50,290 nt of DNA. It comes from Planctomycetota bacterium. GTDB taxonomy: Bacteria; Planctomycetota; Planctomycetia; Pirellulales; Thermoguttaceae. Where the stretch lies: positions 1 to 50,290 of the forward strand of contig JAUWNG010000010.1 of assembly GCA_030612765.1 (NCBI GenBank), written 5' to 3'. The translations under genes were made by a program, and so were the position numbers. Below the pieces are notes generated by a model that ran no database searches, had not been told where the DNA came from, and worked only from the letters and a program-made list of their open reading frames with translations. Every line of letters starts with the position of its first letter. Positions within the stretch are counted from its first letter, which is position 1. Positions 1 to 8,671 of this stretch are shown piece by piece.

Positions 1-693
1 GCACTCCTCCCGGAACTTCCCGTTGAACGACTCAATGTACGGGTTATCCGTTGGTTTTCCCGGTCGGCTGAAGTCCAACTGCACCCCATGACTCCAGGCC
101 CAAAAGTCCAGTGACTTGGAGATGAACTCCGGCCCGTTGTCGCTGCGAATGTGCCGGGGCACACCGCGAACCGTGAACAACTCCACCAAAACGTCGATCA
201 CGCGATCGGCCGTAATGCCCTGGCCAACTTCCAAAGCCAAGCACTCGCGCGTGTACTCATCGATGATCGACAGCCATTTCAGCGGCCGACCTTCGTGCGT
301 CCGGTCGTGGATAAAGTCCCAAGCCCACACGTGGTCTTTGTACTCCGCCCGATGCCGCGCGCAGCCGTTGGCGCTGTGGCCCAAATAGCGTTTCTTCCGC
401 TGTTTTCGCGGTACTTTCAGCCCTTCGGCACGCCACAGTCGGTATATTCGTTTTCGGTTCACTCGCCAGCCCTCCCGTCGCAACAACGCCCACATCCGCC
501 GATAGCCGTAGCGCGGATGTTCGCGCACCAACTCCAACATTCGCGTCACCAGCCGCCGCCGAAACTCACTGCGACGCGGCCGATACCGTTGCGTCGTTTG
601 CGGTTGTCCCAAGGCCCTGCACGCCCGACATTCGCTTACGCTCAGATTGGATTGCGATTCGTCGACCGCTTGTCTGCGGCGTGCAGGACTTAC
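1..693 (-). CDS. IS3-family transposase OrfB, partial at window edge
   Basis: This is the DDE integrase-type transposase subunit of an IS3-family insertion sequence, read on the minus strand and running off the left end of the window. The open frame begins near VSPARRRQAVDES, continues through an HTH_21-like stretch (EHPRYGYRRMWALL), the first catalytic region (WAWDFIHDRT), the second (RSDNGPEFIS) and the LDFSRPGKPTDNPYIESFNG block that precedes the last catalytic Glu. These are hallmarks of OrfB in the IS3 family. The usual upstream partner OrfA is missing: the sequence directly upstream belongs to a broken symporter, and the frame reads through the junction without a stop. The element is therefore probably a remnant whose left end was lost, although its right end lies outside the window. 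The exact start codon cannot be fixed. Confidence 0.9.
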
Positions 694-705
694 CAGTTCC
701 TCGAT

Positions 706-960
706 CGCCGCCAGCGTTCCCAGCTTGCCGAGCAGAAAGGCCAGCGCGCCGAGACCCGCTCCGACGACGAGCGTTAAGAAGGCGGCCTTGCCCGTCGCAC
801 CGCGCTAGAATACGCCGAACAGAAACACCACGGTCACCGGCGGCGCAAGGTAGCAGATCAACGTCATCAAGCCTTCGTAGATGGTGTTGTAGCTCTCGAA
901 CAGCGGCGAGGCGGCGATCGCCGGCAGGGTGGCCACTATGGCTTGGATACTCTTTTGGTC
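706..960 (-). pseudogene. Sodium:solute symporter remnant with in-frame amber codon
   Basis: The minus-strand frame encodes a membrane-protein fragment (DQKSIQAIVATLPAI..., then YLAPPVTVVFLFGVF, then RGATGKAAFLTLVVGAGLG) resembling one internal part of sodium:solute symporter family transporters, where a tryptophan normally follows the GVF segment (GVFWRR...TGKAAF). Here that position is a TAG codon at 805-807, consistent with a single TGG to TAG change. The fragment runs directly into the IS3-family frame near 700. Both ends of the transporter are missing, so this is a pseudogene. The residues upstream of 960 do not look like the transporter and may not have been coding. The family assignment rests on motif memory only. 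Confidence 0.7.
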
Positions 961-1149
961 CGGCGTGAAAACCTCCACTATATCAGGGCGTTCGGCGCTT
1001 GTACGCGGACGGGCAACGCCCAAGAAAACGCAAGAGGAAGGGCCGCCGCTCGGGCAACCCTTCCTCTCTAATGTTGCAATCTCCGGCACCCCCGTTTTCT
1101 GGCGCCGATCAAGATGGCTTCATTGATGGAACAACCTAACGCGCCGCTT

Positions 1150-1377
1150 TTACTCGGCTGCCGGCTCGGCGTCCGGCTTGACTTCCGGCTCGTCGGGCAG
1201 ATTCGCGGCCGGCTCCTCGCCCTCCTCGGCGGCCGGCTTCTCCGCATCAGGCGTGGCATCTGGTGTTTCAACCGACGGTTCAGGCTGTGGCTCTGGCTTA
1301 GGCGCTTCCTTGGTGCAGCCGAGCGAGCAGAACATTCCGATGCTCACGATCATCACAAAAGCCATTAACTTCTTCAT
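1150..1377 (-). CDS. Small acidic proline/glutamate-rich lipoprotein
   Basis: A 75-residue protein with a short basic N-terminus, a hydrophobic stretch and a lipobox-like SLGC|T at about residues 16-20, followed by a low-complexity tail rich in Pro, Glu, Ala and Asp (repeats such as PEPQPEPS and EPEVKPDAEP). The sequence predicts a lipid-anchored, intrinsically disordered surface or periplasmic protein. I chose the internal ATG at 1377 because it follows a strong Shine-Dalgarno (GGAAAGGTGA) and begins directly with the signal peptide; a longer reading frame exists but has no signal at its start. No function can be assigned, and the acidic tail is not a recognisable domain. There is no obvious operon partner. 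Confidence 0.75.
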   Translation of the reverse strand: MKKLMAFVMIVSIGMFCSLGCTKEAPKPEPQPEPSVETPDATPDAEKPAAEEGEEPAANLPDEPEVKPDAEPAAE

Positions 1378-1939
1378 TGGTTCACCTTTCCTAAAGAATA
1401 TCTTACGTGATCGGGCGTACGTGGCAGGAAACCCTCCTGCCGAACAGTAAGATACCAACCACTGAGCAATTATTCCATACGCCAAACAAAGAAATCATAA
1501 AAATTCCCCCGTTGGCAAGTTTTTCTCGCCAACCCGCGGGAATATCTCTGCCAGCCGTTGCCTCTTGCAAGGGTGCAAGTCGGCTACCTGGCAGAACCTG
1601 GGGGGAATACGCAGGATTTCCCCTCCGGGAGTCGGGTTTTTACATTACCGGGTTGCGAACAGCCCGTTGAAAAACCATCATCCCGATTGTAGGAAGGCGA
1701 CTCCAGTTGCCGAATTTCGCGGGTTTTTGCCCCATCATCGGCGTCTGGAGACGCCTCCTACAGCTTTTTCAGCAGGCTGCCGACTATTCTCATGGTGCCG
1801 AGATACGACCGTCGATTGGGACATCGAGTTGGAAAATCATCAGAACCCGCCTAAACACCACCACCGCCGCAGGCCGAAAGTCTTCTATAGCGGCTTGTGT
1901 CGAAACAACATCTAACGCACACACAAAGGGGGGGGACCC
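1378..1939. other. Intergenic region without a supported gene
   Basis: About 560 bases between divergently oriented small genes. It contains several short dyads (for example the TTGCAAGGGTGCAAG region near 1565-1580) and one palindromic element at 1658-1780, described separately. Short open frames here lack signal sequences, convincing ribosome-binding sites or familiar motifs, and I do not call any. Promoters for the two flanking genes presumably lie here but no clear -35/-10 pair was recognised. Confidence 0.5.
1658..1780. repeat. Palindromic dispersed element, copy 1 (variant core)
   Basis: The ends are AGCCCGTTGAAAAA at the left and CTTTTTCAGCAGGCTG at the right, forming the outer stem shared with copies at 4643, 38607 and 43158. 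The interior differs: it holds an inner stem TGTAGGAAGGCGACTCC / GGAGACGCCTCCTACA in place of the CACTGCTGGCTTGTCCAGCAGTG stem seen in the other copies. It is short, imperfectly palindromic and non-coding. Confidence 0.7.
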
Positions 1940-2329
1940 ATGAAGCGGCTTGCGATCTTATTGGCTTTGCCATTTTTCCTGACCGGCGGGGTGGTGCAAG
2001 CCCAGAAGCCATTAGACGCCGGCCTGGGGCTAAACTCAGTCGTCTCGCCCGGCGAACTGAAAGCCACGCCGGAAATGTGGTTCTACGACCAGGCAATGCA
2101 GCAATACAATAATCCGAAGATGATGGTCCGCGCCAGAGCGGAGTTTCGGGCGTGGCAGCGGACCCGACGGATCGAGTCGATGAAGTGGTTCGGATTCTCA
2201 AACTCCCGGCCTCGTGCCAGTGCCGATCCGTACAACGGCGATTACTCGCCGCGCTGGACGGCGAACGCCGGCTACTTCCCCGACCGCTGGAACGGAGTAG
2301 GGCAGGCCGGCGCGTATTACGTCCGGTAG
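1940..2329 (+). CDS. Small secreted protein of unknown function
   Basis: A 129-residue protein preceded by a purine-rich run (AAAGGGGGGGGACCC) ending just before ATG. The first 22 residues form a classical signal peptide (MKRLAILLALPFFLTGG, cleavage likely after VVQA). The mature part is rich in aromatic residues, Arg and Asn (for example WFYDQAMQQYNNPKM and RIESMKWFGFSNSRP) and ends in a Gly/Tyr-rich tail. I recognise no catalytic motif or domain. It is monocistronic: the next gene is convergent on the other strand, with a short hairpin element between the two stops. It probably acts outside the cytoplasm; anything more would be guesswork. Confidence 0.75.
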   Translation: MKRLAILLALPFFLTGGVVQAQKPLDAGLGLNSVVSPGELKATPEMWFYDQAMQQYNNPKMMVRARAEFRAWQRTRRIESMKWFGFSNSRPRASADPYNGDYSPRWTANAGYFPDRWNGVGQAGAYYVR

Positions 2330-2345
2330 CAATAGCGGATGCCAA

Positions 2346-2397
2346 CAGTCCGTTGGGAAATTGCAGGAGGCGACTCCTGCAACTTTTCCAACTGGCT
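2346..2397. repeat. Short palindromic element between convergent genes
   Basis: CAGTCCGTTGGGAAA at the left pairs with TTTTCCAACTGGCTG at the right, around an inner perfect stem TTGCAGGAG / CTCCTGCAA. The outer arms resemble the ends of the larger palindromic family (copies at 1658, 4643, 38607, 43158). Located between two convergent stop codons, the hairpin could also act as a bidirectional terminator, though it lacks a clear U-tract. Confidence 0.6.
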
Positions 2398-2409
2398 GAT
2401 AGGCTTTCG

Positions 2410-3291
2410 TCAATCCAACAATCCCAGCAGGTATTGGCCGTAGCGGTTGTTGAACCCCTTGGCGATGGCTTCAAGTTGGGCGGCGTCGATGAATCCCTTG
2501 CGGAAGGCCACTTCCTCGAGGCAAGCGATTTTCAGCCCCTGGCGGTCCTCGATGGTGCGGACGAAATCGGCCGCCTGGAGCAGCGACGTCTCGGTGCCGG
2601 TGTCCAGCCAGGCGAAGCCGCGTCCCAGTTGTTCGATAAAGAGCCGGCCTTGCTCCATGTAGCGGCGGTTCACGTCGGTGATTTCCAACTCACCCCGCGC
2701 CGAGGGCTTCAGATCGGCGGCGATGTCCACGACCTGGTTGTCGTAGAAATACAGGCCGGTTACGGCCAGGTTGGAACGGGGCTTTTGCGGCTTCTCCTCG
2801 ATCGAGACGGCCTTGCCCTCGGCGTCCAACTCCACCACGCCGTACCGCTCGGGGTCTTTCACCCGGTAGACGAAGTTCGTGGCGCCGGTCGTCCGTGCCG
2901 CCGCGCAATCCAGGTTCGCCTGGAAACCGTGTCCGTAGAAGATATTGTCGCCGAGGATCAGGGCCACGTGGTCGTCTCCGACGAACCGCCGACCGATGAT
3001 GAACGCCTGGGCAAGCCCTTTCGGCTCCGGTTGGACGGCGTAAGAGATCGAGATGCCCAAGTCGCCGCCGTCCTCCAGAAGCCGTTGGTATGCGCCGATG
3101 TCTTGCGGCGTGGAGATCAGGAGAATGTCCCTGATGCCGGCCAACATCAGCGCCGAGAGCGGATAATAGATCATCGGCTTGTCGTAGACGGGCAACAACT
3201 GCTTGCTCACCGCGCGGGTGATCGGATAGAGCCGCGTCCCCGATCCGCCGGCCAGAATGATCCCCTTGGAAAAGACGTTCGTTTGTTGCAT
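2410..3291 (-). CDS. rmlA: Glucose-1-phosphate thymidylyltransferase
   Basis: Catalyses dTTP + glucose-1-phosphate to dTDP-glucose, the first committed step of dTDP-deoxysugar synthesis in the cytoplasm. At 293 residues it has the family's usual length. The nucleotide-binding signature [14 protein letters not shown] lies at residues 10-23, followed by [26 protein letters not shown] and the metal/sugar-binding regions EEKP and WLDTGT. The ATG follows AAGGGGAGTAACGGGCC. It is the last gene of the long minus-strand locus, downstream of rmlB, with a pair of hairpins in the gap of about 120 bases. Because RmlC and RmlD are not in the window, the product is probably not, or not only, channelled to dTDP-rhamnose here. 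Confidence 0.96.
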   Translation of the reverse strand: MQQTNVFSKGIILAGGSGTRLYPITRAVSKQLLPVYDKPMIYYPLSALMLAGIRDILLISTPQDIGAYQRLLEDGGDLGISISYAVQPEPKGLAQAFIIGRRFVGDDHVALILGDNIFYGHGFQANLDCAAARTTGATNFVYRVKDPERYGVVELDAEGKAVSIEEKPQKPRSNLAVTGLYFYDNQVVDIAADLKPSARGELEITDVNRRYMEQGRLFIEQLGRGFAWLDTGTETSLLQAADFVRTIEDRQGLKIACLEEVAFRKGFIDAAQLEAIAKGFNNRYGQYLLGLLD

Positions 3292-3323
3292 GGCCCGTTA
3301 CTCCCCTTACAAAACCGCGACCG

Positions 3324-3384
3324 GTTGGCACTGGCGTCTCGCCAGTGCTTGCGCCCTAGCACGGGCAAGATGCCCGTGCCACCC
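3324..3384. repeat. Tandem pair of hairpins between rmlB and rmlA
   Basis: Two adjacent perfect hairpins with 9-bp arms: GCACTGGCG-tct-CGCCAGTGC, then GCACGGGCA-aga-TGCCCGTGC, enclosed by GGTTGG and CCACCC. They sit in the rmlB-rmlA gap and resemble repetitive extragenic palindromes. They may also modulate transcript stability between the two genes. Confidence 0.75.
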
Positions 3385-3414
3385 AACAATATATATCGAA
3401 ATGAACCATATTTC

Positions 3415-4482
3415 TCAGGTGACCTCGCGCAGCAGTCCTAACCGTTCGCGGCGATAGGCCCCGCTGGCGACCCGCGAGACCCATTGCGGATTGTCGAGAT
3501 ACCATTTGACGGTCCGGCGGATTCCCGAGGCGAAGTCGTGCTCGGGTTGCCATCCCAATTCGCGGCGGATCTTGCCGGCGTCGATGGCGTAGCGGCGGTC
3601 GTGGCCCGGCCGGTCCCGGACGAACGTGATCAGCGAACCGCAAGGGGCATGAGGCAAACCGGGCCGAAGCTCGTCGACCGTGCGGCAGATGGTCTTCACC
3701 ACGTCGATGTTCTTCTGCTCGCAGTTGCCTCCGATGTTGTACGTTTCGCCTGGGCGGCCGGCCGTCAGCACGCGCCACAACGCCCGGCAGTGGTCCTCGA
3801 CGAACAGCCAGTCGCGCACGTTCTGTCCGTCGCCGTAGACCGGCAACGGCTTCCCCTCCAAGGCGTTCAGAATCACCAGGGGGATCAGCTTTTCGGGGAA
3901 CTGGCAGGGGCCGTAATTGTTCGAGCAATTCGTCACCAGCAAGGGCAGGTCGAAGGTGCGGAAATACGCCCGGGCAAGATGATCGGCCGCCGCCTTTGTA
4001 GCCGAATAGGGCGAGCTGGGATCGTAGGGGCTGGTTTCGGTGAAAAGTCCGGTCGGTCCCAGAGAGCCGTAAACCTCGTCCGTCGAGACGTGCAGGAAGC
4101 GGAAATCGGCCCGCCGTCGGGTCGATAGCCGGGTGACGTATTGCCGGGCGGAGTCGAGCAACTGGAACGTACCCTGCACGTTCGTCCGCACGAACTCGGC
4201 CGGTCCTTCGATCGAACGGTCCACGTGCGACTCGGCCGCGAAGTGGACGATCGCCGTCGGCTCGAACTCGGCGACTACACGCTCGACGGCCTCACGATCG
4301 GCGATGTCGCCCTCGACAAAGGCGTATTGCGGACTAGAGGCGACCGACCGTAGCGAATCGAGGTTGCCCGCGTAGGTCAGCTTGTCGAAATTGACCACGC
4401 GGCAGGCCCGTTCGGCGATGCACTGCCGGACGAAACAACCGCCGATGAACCCGGCCCCGCCGGTTACTAGAATTGTGTCCAT
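3415..4482 (-). CDS. rmlB: dTDP-glucose 4,6-dehydratase
   Basis: A short-chain dehydrogenase/reductase enzyme that converts dTDP-glucose to dTDP-4-keto-6-deoxyglucose using bound NAD. The Rossmann motif TGGAGFIGG is at residues 7-15. [12 protein letters not shown], the active-site segment VSTDEVYG and the YxxxK pair in YSATKAAAD are all present, as is the C-terminal [15 protein letters not shown] typical of RmlB. I start it at the ATG at 4482, which opens directly on MDTILVTGG and has GGGGAACGGA upstream; the longer frame adds 12 residues with no homology. Length is about 355 residues, normal for the family. Its partner RmlA lies just downstream. Confidence 0.95.
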   Translation of the reverse strand: MDTILVTGGAGFIGGCFVRQCIAERACRVVNFDKLTYAGNLDSLRSVASSPQYAFVEGDIADREAVERVVAEFEPTAIVHFAAESHVDRSIEGPAEFVRTNVQGTFQLLDSARQYVTRLSTRRRADFRFLHVSTDEVYGSLGPTGLFTETSPYDPSSPYSATKAAADHLARAYFRTFDLPLLVTNCSNNYGPCQFPEKLIPLVILNALEGKPLPVYGDGQNVRDWLFVEDHCRALWRVLTAGRPGETYNIGGNCEQKNIDVVKTICRTVDELRPGLPHAPCGSLITFVRDRPGHDRRYAIDAGKIRRELGWQPEHDFASGIRRTVKWYLDNPQWVSRVASGAYRRERLGLLREVT

Positions 4483-4642
4483 GGGAGTCCGTTCCCCAGC
4501 AGTGGCGAGTATTACCACCTTCCATGCGCGGATTACCCCAGCCGAATGAAGATGACAGGGGGCCTATCTTACCCAGTCCGGCCGAATGGGGCAAGAGAAC
4601 TCTCGCCGCCCGCTACACAACTCCAGGACAGAAACCCGCTAC

Positions 4643-4770
4643 CAGTCCGTTGAAAAAGGGTGTCACTGCTGGCTTGTCCAGCAGTGCGGGGAGAAACACC
4701 CGGGAAAACACTGCTGGACAAGCCAGCAGTGGCACCCGAACTCTCGAAAATCGACTTTTTCAACGGGCCG
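4643..4770. repeat. Palindromic dispersed element, copy 2
   Basis: The outer ends are CAGTCCGTTGAAAAAG and CTTTTTCAACGGGCCG; the inner stem is CACTGCTGGCTTGTCCAGCAGTG and its inverted partner CACTGCTGGACAAGCCAGCAGTG, separated by a loop of about 25 bases. It lies between the acyl-CoA reductase gene and rmlB. Its right end abuts the stop codon of the reductase gene (TAG at 4771-4773 on the minus strand), so it could fold as a strong hairpin at the transcript's intergenic junction. Confidence 0.85.
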
Positions 4771-6042
4771 CTATGGTTTCAGCGTCACCCAGCGGACGAG
4801 TTCGCCGACCAACAGCTTTCCGTCCCAGGGCGACTCGTAGTTGTTCATGATGCCGGGACGCACGCAGCGTGCCACGCCGGCCTCGGTGGCGGCCTCGGCG
4901 AAGGCCAGCGACTGGTCGATGTCCCCCAGCGCAAGGCCGACTGTTTGCACCTTCGGACCCAGCAGCGGCACGATCTGCCGCCACGATTCGACCTCGCTGA
5001 GGAAGATGGTCCGCGACTGGACGGCTTCCTTCAGCGACGGCTCGCGATCCATGCAGACCGTCCAGTTGGCGCCGTCCTCGGAGGCGATCACGTCCTTCGA
5101 CTCGTCCATTGCCCATTGGGCGCGGACTTGCAAAATTTGCCCCGTGGTGTAGGCGTCCAGATCAGGCTTTGGCGGCAGTCGCGCCAGACGCCGGGCGAAC
5201 GACTTGCCCACTTCGCCGAGCGAACGGCGCCGGTTGCGTTCGACGAAGATCGTCTGCGGCGCGGAGCAAGCCCGCTGGTCGAAGATGGCCACGTCGCGGA
5301 CGAATCCGTCCACGACCGCCTCCAATCCGTCTTCGCTGTCCAATAGCTTGCTTCCGATGACGCCGATCGAGTATTTTGGTCCAAAGACGATCTCCACGCA
5401 GTGTTCGCGGCGCGGCAGAAGCGAGATTGCCCGAACGGCCTCTGTTCCGCCCCAGATGAGTTTGGCGTCTGCCGCCAGCGACATTTGTTCGTTTAGCTTC
5501 TGGTTGCGATAATCGAACCAGACGACGGCCACGGCCTTGAGCAATTCCGCGCCGCTGATGCCTTCCGCTACGGACTCGGCCAGCACGGCCAGCAGCCGAT
5601 CCATGCCGTTGGCCTCCGGCGAGGCAAGTTTCACCAGGCAGACGTTTTTGGCCAACAGCGCCGGGATGAGCGAGAACATCGGCAGGGTTGCCACGTTGCC
5701 GGCCATCCACATCGAAACCAGTCCGTGCGGTTTGGCGGCCAGATAGTTGCGTCCCTGTGGCACGAAACCGTCCAGCGCGGCCAGATTGCCACCCAGGTTC
5801 AACTCCAACATTTGCCGCAGGTTGCCGCGGCGCAGCCAAGCGCCGAGAAACATCGCGCCCTCCAGGCCGGCGGTGCGCGGGTCGCGCAACAGCCGTCGTG
5901 AAAAATCGTCCAGCAGCGCCAGCAGCCGGTCCACCGGCACGCGGGCGATCCGCTTGCGTTGCCTGCCGAGCGACTCGACGATCGGAGCGAAGTCGTCGCC
6001 TGCCGGTTGAATCCCGTCGGAAGTAAATCGCTGAATGTTCAC
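4771..6042 (-). CDS. LuxC-like acyl-CoA reductase
   Basis: Resembles the LuxC family (NADPH-dependent reduction of an activated acyl group to an aldehyde), an aldehyde-dehydrogenase-related fold. Seen in the sequence: SMWMAGNVATLPMFSLIPAL, typical of the family's nucleotide-binding region at about 110-130; KYSIGVIG at about 223-230; and a candidate nucleophile Cys259 in FDQRACSAPQ. Length is 423 residues, close to the family's usual 450-480. I chose GTG at 6042: it overlaps the preceding TGA as GTGA and has AGGGAG upstream, while the longer ATG frame lies inside the neighbouring gene. Coupling to a LuxE-like gene upstream is the arrangement seen in fatty-acid reductase complexes, but no luciferase genes are here. 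I infer that it reduces an acyl group destined for the polysaccharide. Confidence 0.88.
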   Translation of the reverse strand: MNIQRFTSDGIQPAGDDFAPIVESLGRQRKRIARVPVDRLLALLDDFSRRLLRDPRTAGLEGAMFLGAWLRRGNLRQMLELNLGGNLAALDGFVPQGRNYLAAKPHGLVSMWMAGNVATLPMFSLIPALLAKNVCLVKLASPEANGMDRLLAVLAESVAEGISGAELLKAVAVVWFDYRNQKLNEQMSLAADAKLIWGGTEAVRAISLLPRREHCVEIVFGPKYSIGVIGSKLLDSEDGLEAVVDGFVRDVAIFDQRACSAPQTIFVERNRRRSLGEVGKSFARRLARLPPKPDLDAYTTGQILQVRAQWAMDESKDVIASEDGANWTVCMDREPSLKEAVQSRTIFLSEVESWRQIVPLLGPKVQTVGLALGDIDQSLAFAEAATEAGVARCVRPGIMNNYESPWDGKLLVGELVRWVTLKP

Positions 6043-7154
6043 CGTAGCTCCCTGGATTGTGCGAACGTGTCGCCGCAGCCGCGAATCCCCGCCCGCTCGA
6101 CGCGGCTGGTGAAACGAAAGTATTTCCCTTTTCGTCCACAAGGGCAATCATCTATGCCGACCAACACGCCGAGGTCTTCTGTCAACAGCGCGTGGCCGGG
6201 ATAGCTGGTCGGCAGTATGCTGAGCACTTCGATTATTCCGGTCTGTCCGACTTCCACCGGTTCGAGCGATAGCGGACGGCGGAGGATCACGTCGGCGAAG
6301 GCGGGCGCGTGTTTGTTGCCCGAGGAGCAATCGACGAACACCGTGCCGACCTGCTCGATCATGCCGTAGAAGTCCAAGATGCTTTGCGGCGCGGCGCCGA
6401 GCACCGCCGTCGCGCGCCCGGAAAACTCGTCCTTCGAGACGGCCTGGTCGGCGAGTTTCTTCCATCCGCCCGAGTGCAACAAAACGGCCTCGGACGCATC
6501 GAAAGCGGCTCCACGCCGCTCGGCCTCCAGAACGAACCGGGTCCAGACGATAAACGTGAAACCGAACAGCAACACCGGTCCGCCGCGATGCCGGTCGAAA
6601 AAATCGCCGACGCGGTCCCATTGAACGGACAAATCGCCGCCGGAATCCCGATCCATTGCATAGACGGTTTCCGAGGCGAAGTTGGCCACGCCGCGGATGG
6701 CCGCGCCGCGGGCGGTGAGGCTGTCACCGGCAGCGGTCGAGTCGGCCGCGTCGAGCACCAGAAACGGCCGTCGCCGGTTGCCGATGTGTTCCTTCAGAAT
6801 CGCCACCAGCGCCCGGGATTGCCGGAACGCCGTGGTCTTGTCAACAAAAATCCGACTTGGCTGTTGACCGGAGGTCGATGATGAAAGCAACTCGCGGACG
6901 ATCTTCTCCGGCGGCACGGCGCTGAGCAAGAACCGCTTGAACATCGAAACCGGCAACGGCGGCACGTCGGCCGGACGTTGCCAGGAGTCGGGATCGCCGC
7001 CGAACTTGTCGAGAAACCGGCCGTAAGCGGGACAGCGGCCGGCAACTTCCCGGCAAAGCGAGCGGAGGATCGGCGTCAGCGAGGCGTCTTTTTCGGACTG
7101 CGTGGCGGCGTACTGCGGGCCGCCGATCAGGGTGTCGATTTGCCGGGTAATCAT
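6039..7154 (-). CDS. LuxE-like acyl-protein synthetase
   Basis: A member of the LuxE / acyl-protein-synthetase branch of adenylate-forming enzymes, which activate a carboxylate as acyl-AMP and hand it to a protein thiol. The serine-rich loop LLSSSTSGQQPSRIF (about 89-103) stands where adenylating enzymes keep their phosphate-binding loop. DFYGMIEQVGTVFVDC contains the YGxxE/Q-type adenine motif, and TEDLGVLVGIDDCPCGRKGKYF is a cysteine-containing C-terminal segment common in LuxE-like proteins. Length is 371 residues, as expected. The start ATG at 7154 overlaps the upstream TAA by one base (TAATG); the longer open frame upstream is just the shadow of the ligase gene. It lies between the CoA ligase and the LuxC-like reductase, all translationally coupled. 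Confidence 0.88.
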   Translation of the reverse strand: MITRQIDTLIGGPQYAATQSEKDASLTPILRSLCREVAGRCPAYGRFLDKFGGDPDSWQRPADVPPLPVSMFKRFLLSAVPPEKIVRELLSSSTSGQQPSRIFVDKTTAFRQSRALVAILKEHIGNRRRPFLVLDAADSTAAGDSLTARGAAIRGVANFASETVYAMDRDSGGDLSVQWDRVGDFFDRHRGGPVLLFGFTFIVWTRFVLEAERRGAAFDASEAVLLHSGGWKKLADQAVSKDEFSGRATAVLGAAPQSILDFYGMIEQVGTVFVDCSSGNKHAPAFADVILRRPLSLEPVEVGQTGIIEVLSILPTSYPGHALLTEDLGVLVGIDDCPCGRKGKYFRFTSRVERAGIRGCGDTFAQSRELR

Positions 7155-8671
7155 TACGACGAACCGCTCGGGGTTTCGCGCTCTCGCTTCCGTAGCAACT
7201 CCTTGTCCACCTTGCCGTTGCCGGTTTTCGGCAGACTCGGCAGGAACTCCACGTGCCGGGGCACTTTGTAGTTTGGCAGCCGCTTCATGCAGTGGTTCCG
7301 CACCGCGTCGGCAGTTAGTTGGCCGGGTCGGACCGTGACGATGAAGGCCTTGATCGCCTCTCCCCAGAGATCGTCCGGGACGCCGATCACTCCCGCCTCG
7401 ACGATCTCGGGCATTTCGGCCAACACGTCCTCGACCTCCTTCGGTCCGACGCGGTAGCCCATCGCCTTGATGAAATCCCTTACCCGCTCGACGACGTAGA
7501 TGAATCCGTCCGTATCGACCCGCGCCATGTCGCCGGTGTGGAGCCGACCGTCGCGGAAGTATCGGGCGGTTTCCGCCGGATCGTTCCAATAGCCCGGCGT
7601 TACGTTTTCGCCCGATGCGACGATCTCGCCCACCTCGTCCGATTCTGGACGGACCGGCGTGCCGTCCGGCCGCAATACCTCGAGCCGCGTGTGCGGCAGG
7701 CCTCGGCCGATTGAGCCGAGCTTGTCGTCGAGCCTCTCAGGCGGCAGGTAGCTCAACCGCGCCGTGGCCTCCGTCTGGCCGTACATGATAAAGAACTTCA
7801 CGGCGGGAAACGCCCGACGAATCTCGCGGATGAAGGGATCGGGCAACTTGCCGCCCGCTTGTTGAAGCCAGCGCAGCGCGGGAAACCGCCGCTCGGCGAA
7901 ACGGCTTTTGCGCAACAGTATCTGGTACGTGGCGGGCACCCCGGCTAGGCCCGTGCATTCCCGCTGCTGCATCTCGTCGAGCACTTTCTCGGGAAACATG
8001 AAGCGGTTGTTGATGACCAGCGACCCGCCGGCCATCAAGTGGGTGTGCAGCAGCGACGTGCCGTAACAGTAATAAAACGGCAGTACGCTCATCGCGCGGT
8101 CTTCGGGGCCGATTCCCACGTAGCCGATAATGTCCTCGGTGTTCACCAGGACGTTGTGGTGCGTGACCATGACACCTTTCACGTCGCCCGTGGAGCCGGA
8201 GGTCCAAATGATGGCGGCCAGGTCTTTTCGAGGATCGACCTCGGCCGGGGGAAGATTCGCGTCCGTCGACGGCGGCTCGGCCGGCTCGACGATTAGCTCC
8301 GCGCCGAGCGGTTCGGTCCAAGGTTGGACGCGGGCATGGAAACGGTCCGAGACGAGAATCCGCCTCATGCCGGTCGAAGCGACGATCCGCTCAAATGTCG
8401 CCCGGCTGCAATCGGCCGGGAAGGGAACGACGCAGAGTCCAGCGCGGATGATGCCCAGGTAGGCGGCGGCGAAGAAGGGGCCGTTTTCGGCCAGCAATCC
8501 GATCCGCTCGCCGCGGAAGGAATTACCGGAACGCAACAGCGCGTCCCATCCGTACACGACGGCCCGCAGTTCGCCGTGAGTGACGATCCGCTCGCCGTGG
8601 AAAAGGGCTGGGGCGTCCGCCTTTCCGTCGCGGAGAATCGCTTCGGCCAGATTGCCGGGGCGGTTAATCAT
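7154..8671 (-). CDS. AMP-dependent acyl-CoA/acyl-ACP ligase
   Basis: An ANL-superfamily adenylating enzyme of 505 residues with all core motifs: TSGSTGDVKG (157-166), MYGQTEA (296-302), LHTGD (377-381), the hinge region ERVRDFIKAMGYRVGPKEVE (395-414) and the C-terminal catalytic Lys487 in KTGNGKVDK. It should activate a carboxylic acid with ATP and transfer it to CoA or to the phosphopantetheine of the neighbouring carrier protein. It overlaps the ACP gene by ATGA at 8668-8671 and the LuxE-like gene by one base, so the three are probably translated together. The specific acid is unknown; placement in an exopolysaccharide locus suggests a small acyl decoration rather than a membrane lipid. Confidence 0.93.
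   Translation of the reverse strand: MINRPGNLAEAILRDGKADAPALFHGERIVTHGELRAVVYGWDALLRSGNSFRGERIGLLAENGPFFAAAYLGIIRAGLCVVPFPADCSRATFERIVASTGMRRILVSDRFHARVQPWTEPLGAELIVEPAEPPSTDANLPPAEVDPRKDLAAIIWTSGSTGDVKGVMVTHHNVLVNTEDIIGYVGIGPEDRAMSVLPFYYCYGTSLLHTHLMAGGSLVINNRFMFPEKVLDEMQQRECTGLAGVPATYQILLRKSRFAERRFPALRWLQQAGGKLPDPFIREIRRAFPAVKFFIMYGQTEATARLSYLPPERLDDKLGSIGRGLPHTRLEVLRPDGTPVRPESDEVGEIVASGENVTPGYWNDPAETARYFRDGRLHTGDMARVDTDGFIYVVERVRDFIKAMGYRVGPKEVEDVLAEMPEIVEAGVIGVPDDLWGEAIKAFIVTVRPGQLTADAVRNHCMKRLPNYKVPRHVEFLPSLPKTGNGKVDKELLRKRERETPSGSS

Noticed and set aside
2152-3441. A plus-strand open frame of 429 codons opposite rmlA
   Set aside because: It overlaps rmlA fully, has no domain motif, and its composition is that expected of a complementary-strand shadow in a GC-rich gene.
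5162-6151. A second minus-strand open frame of 329 codons in the LuxC-like gene
   Set aside because: It is Arg/Gly-rich, lacks motifs, and is an alternative frame of the acyl-CoA reductase gene.
4771-7154. A complete bioluminescence (lux) operon
   Set aside because: LuxC- and LuxE-like genes are present but no LuxA/LuxB luciferase or LuxD is in the window; the context is polysaccharide synthesis.
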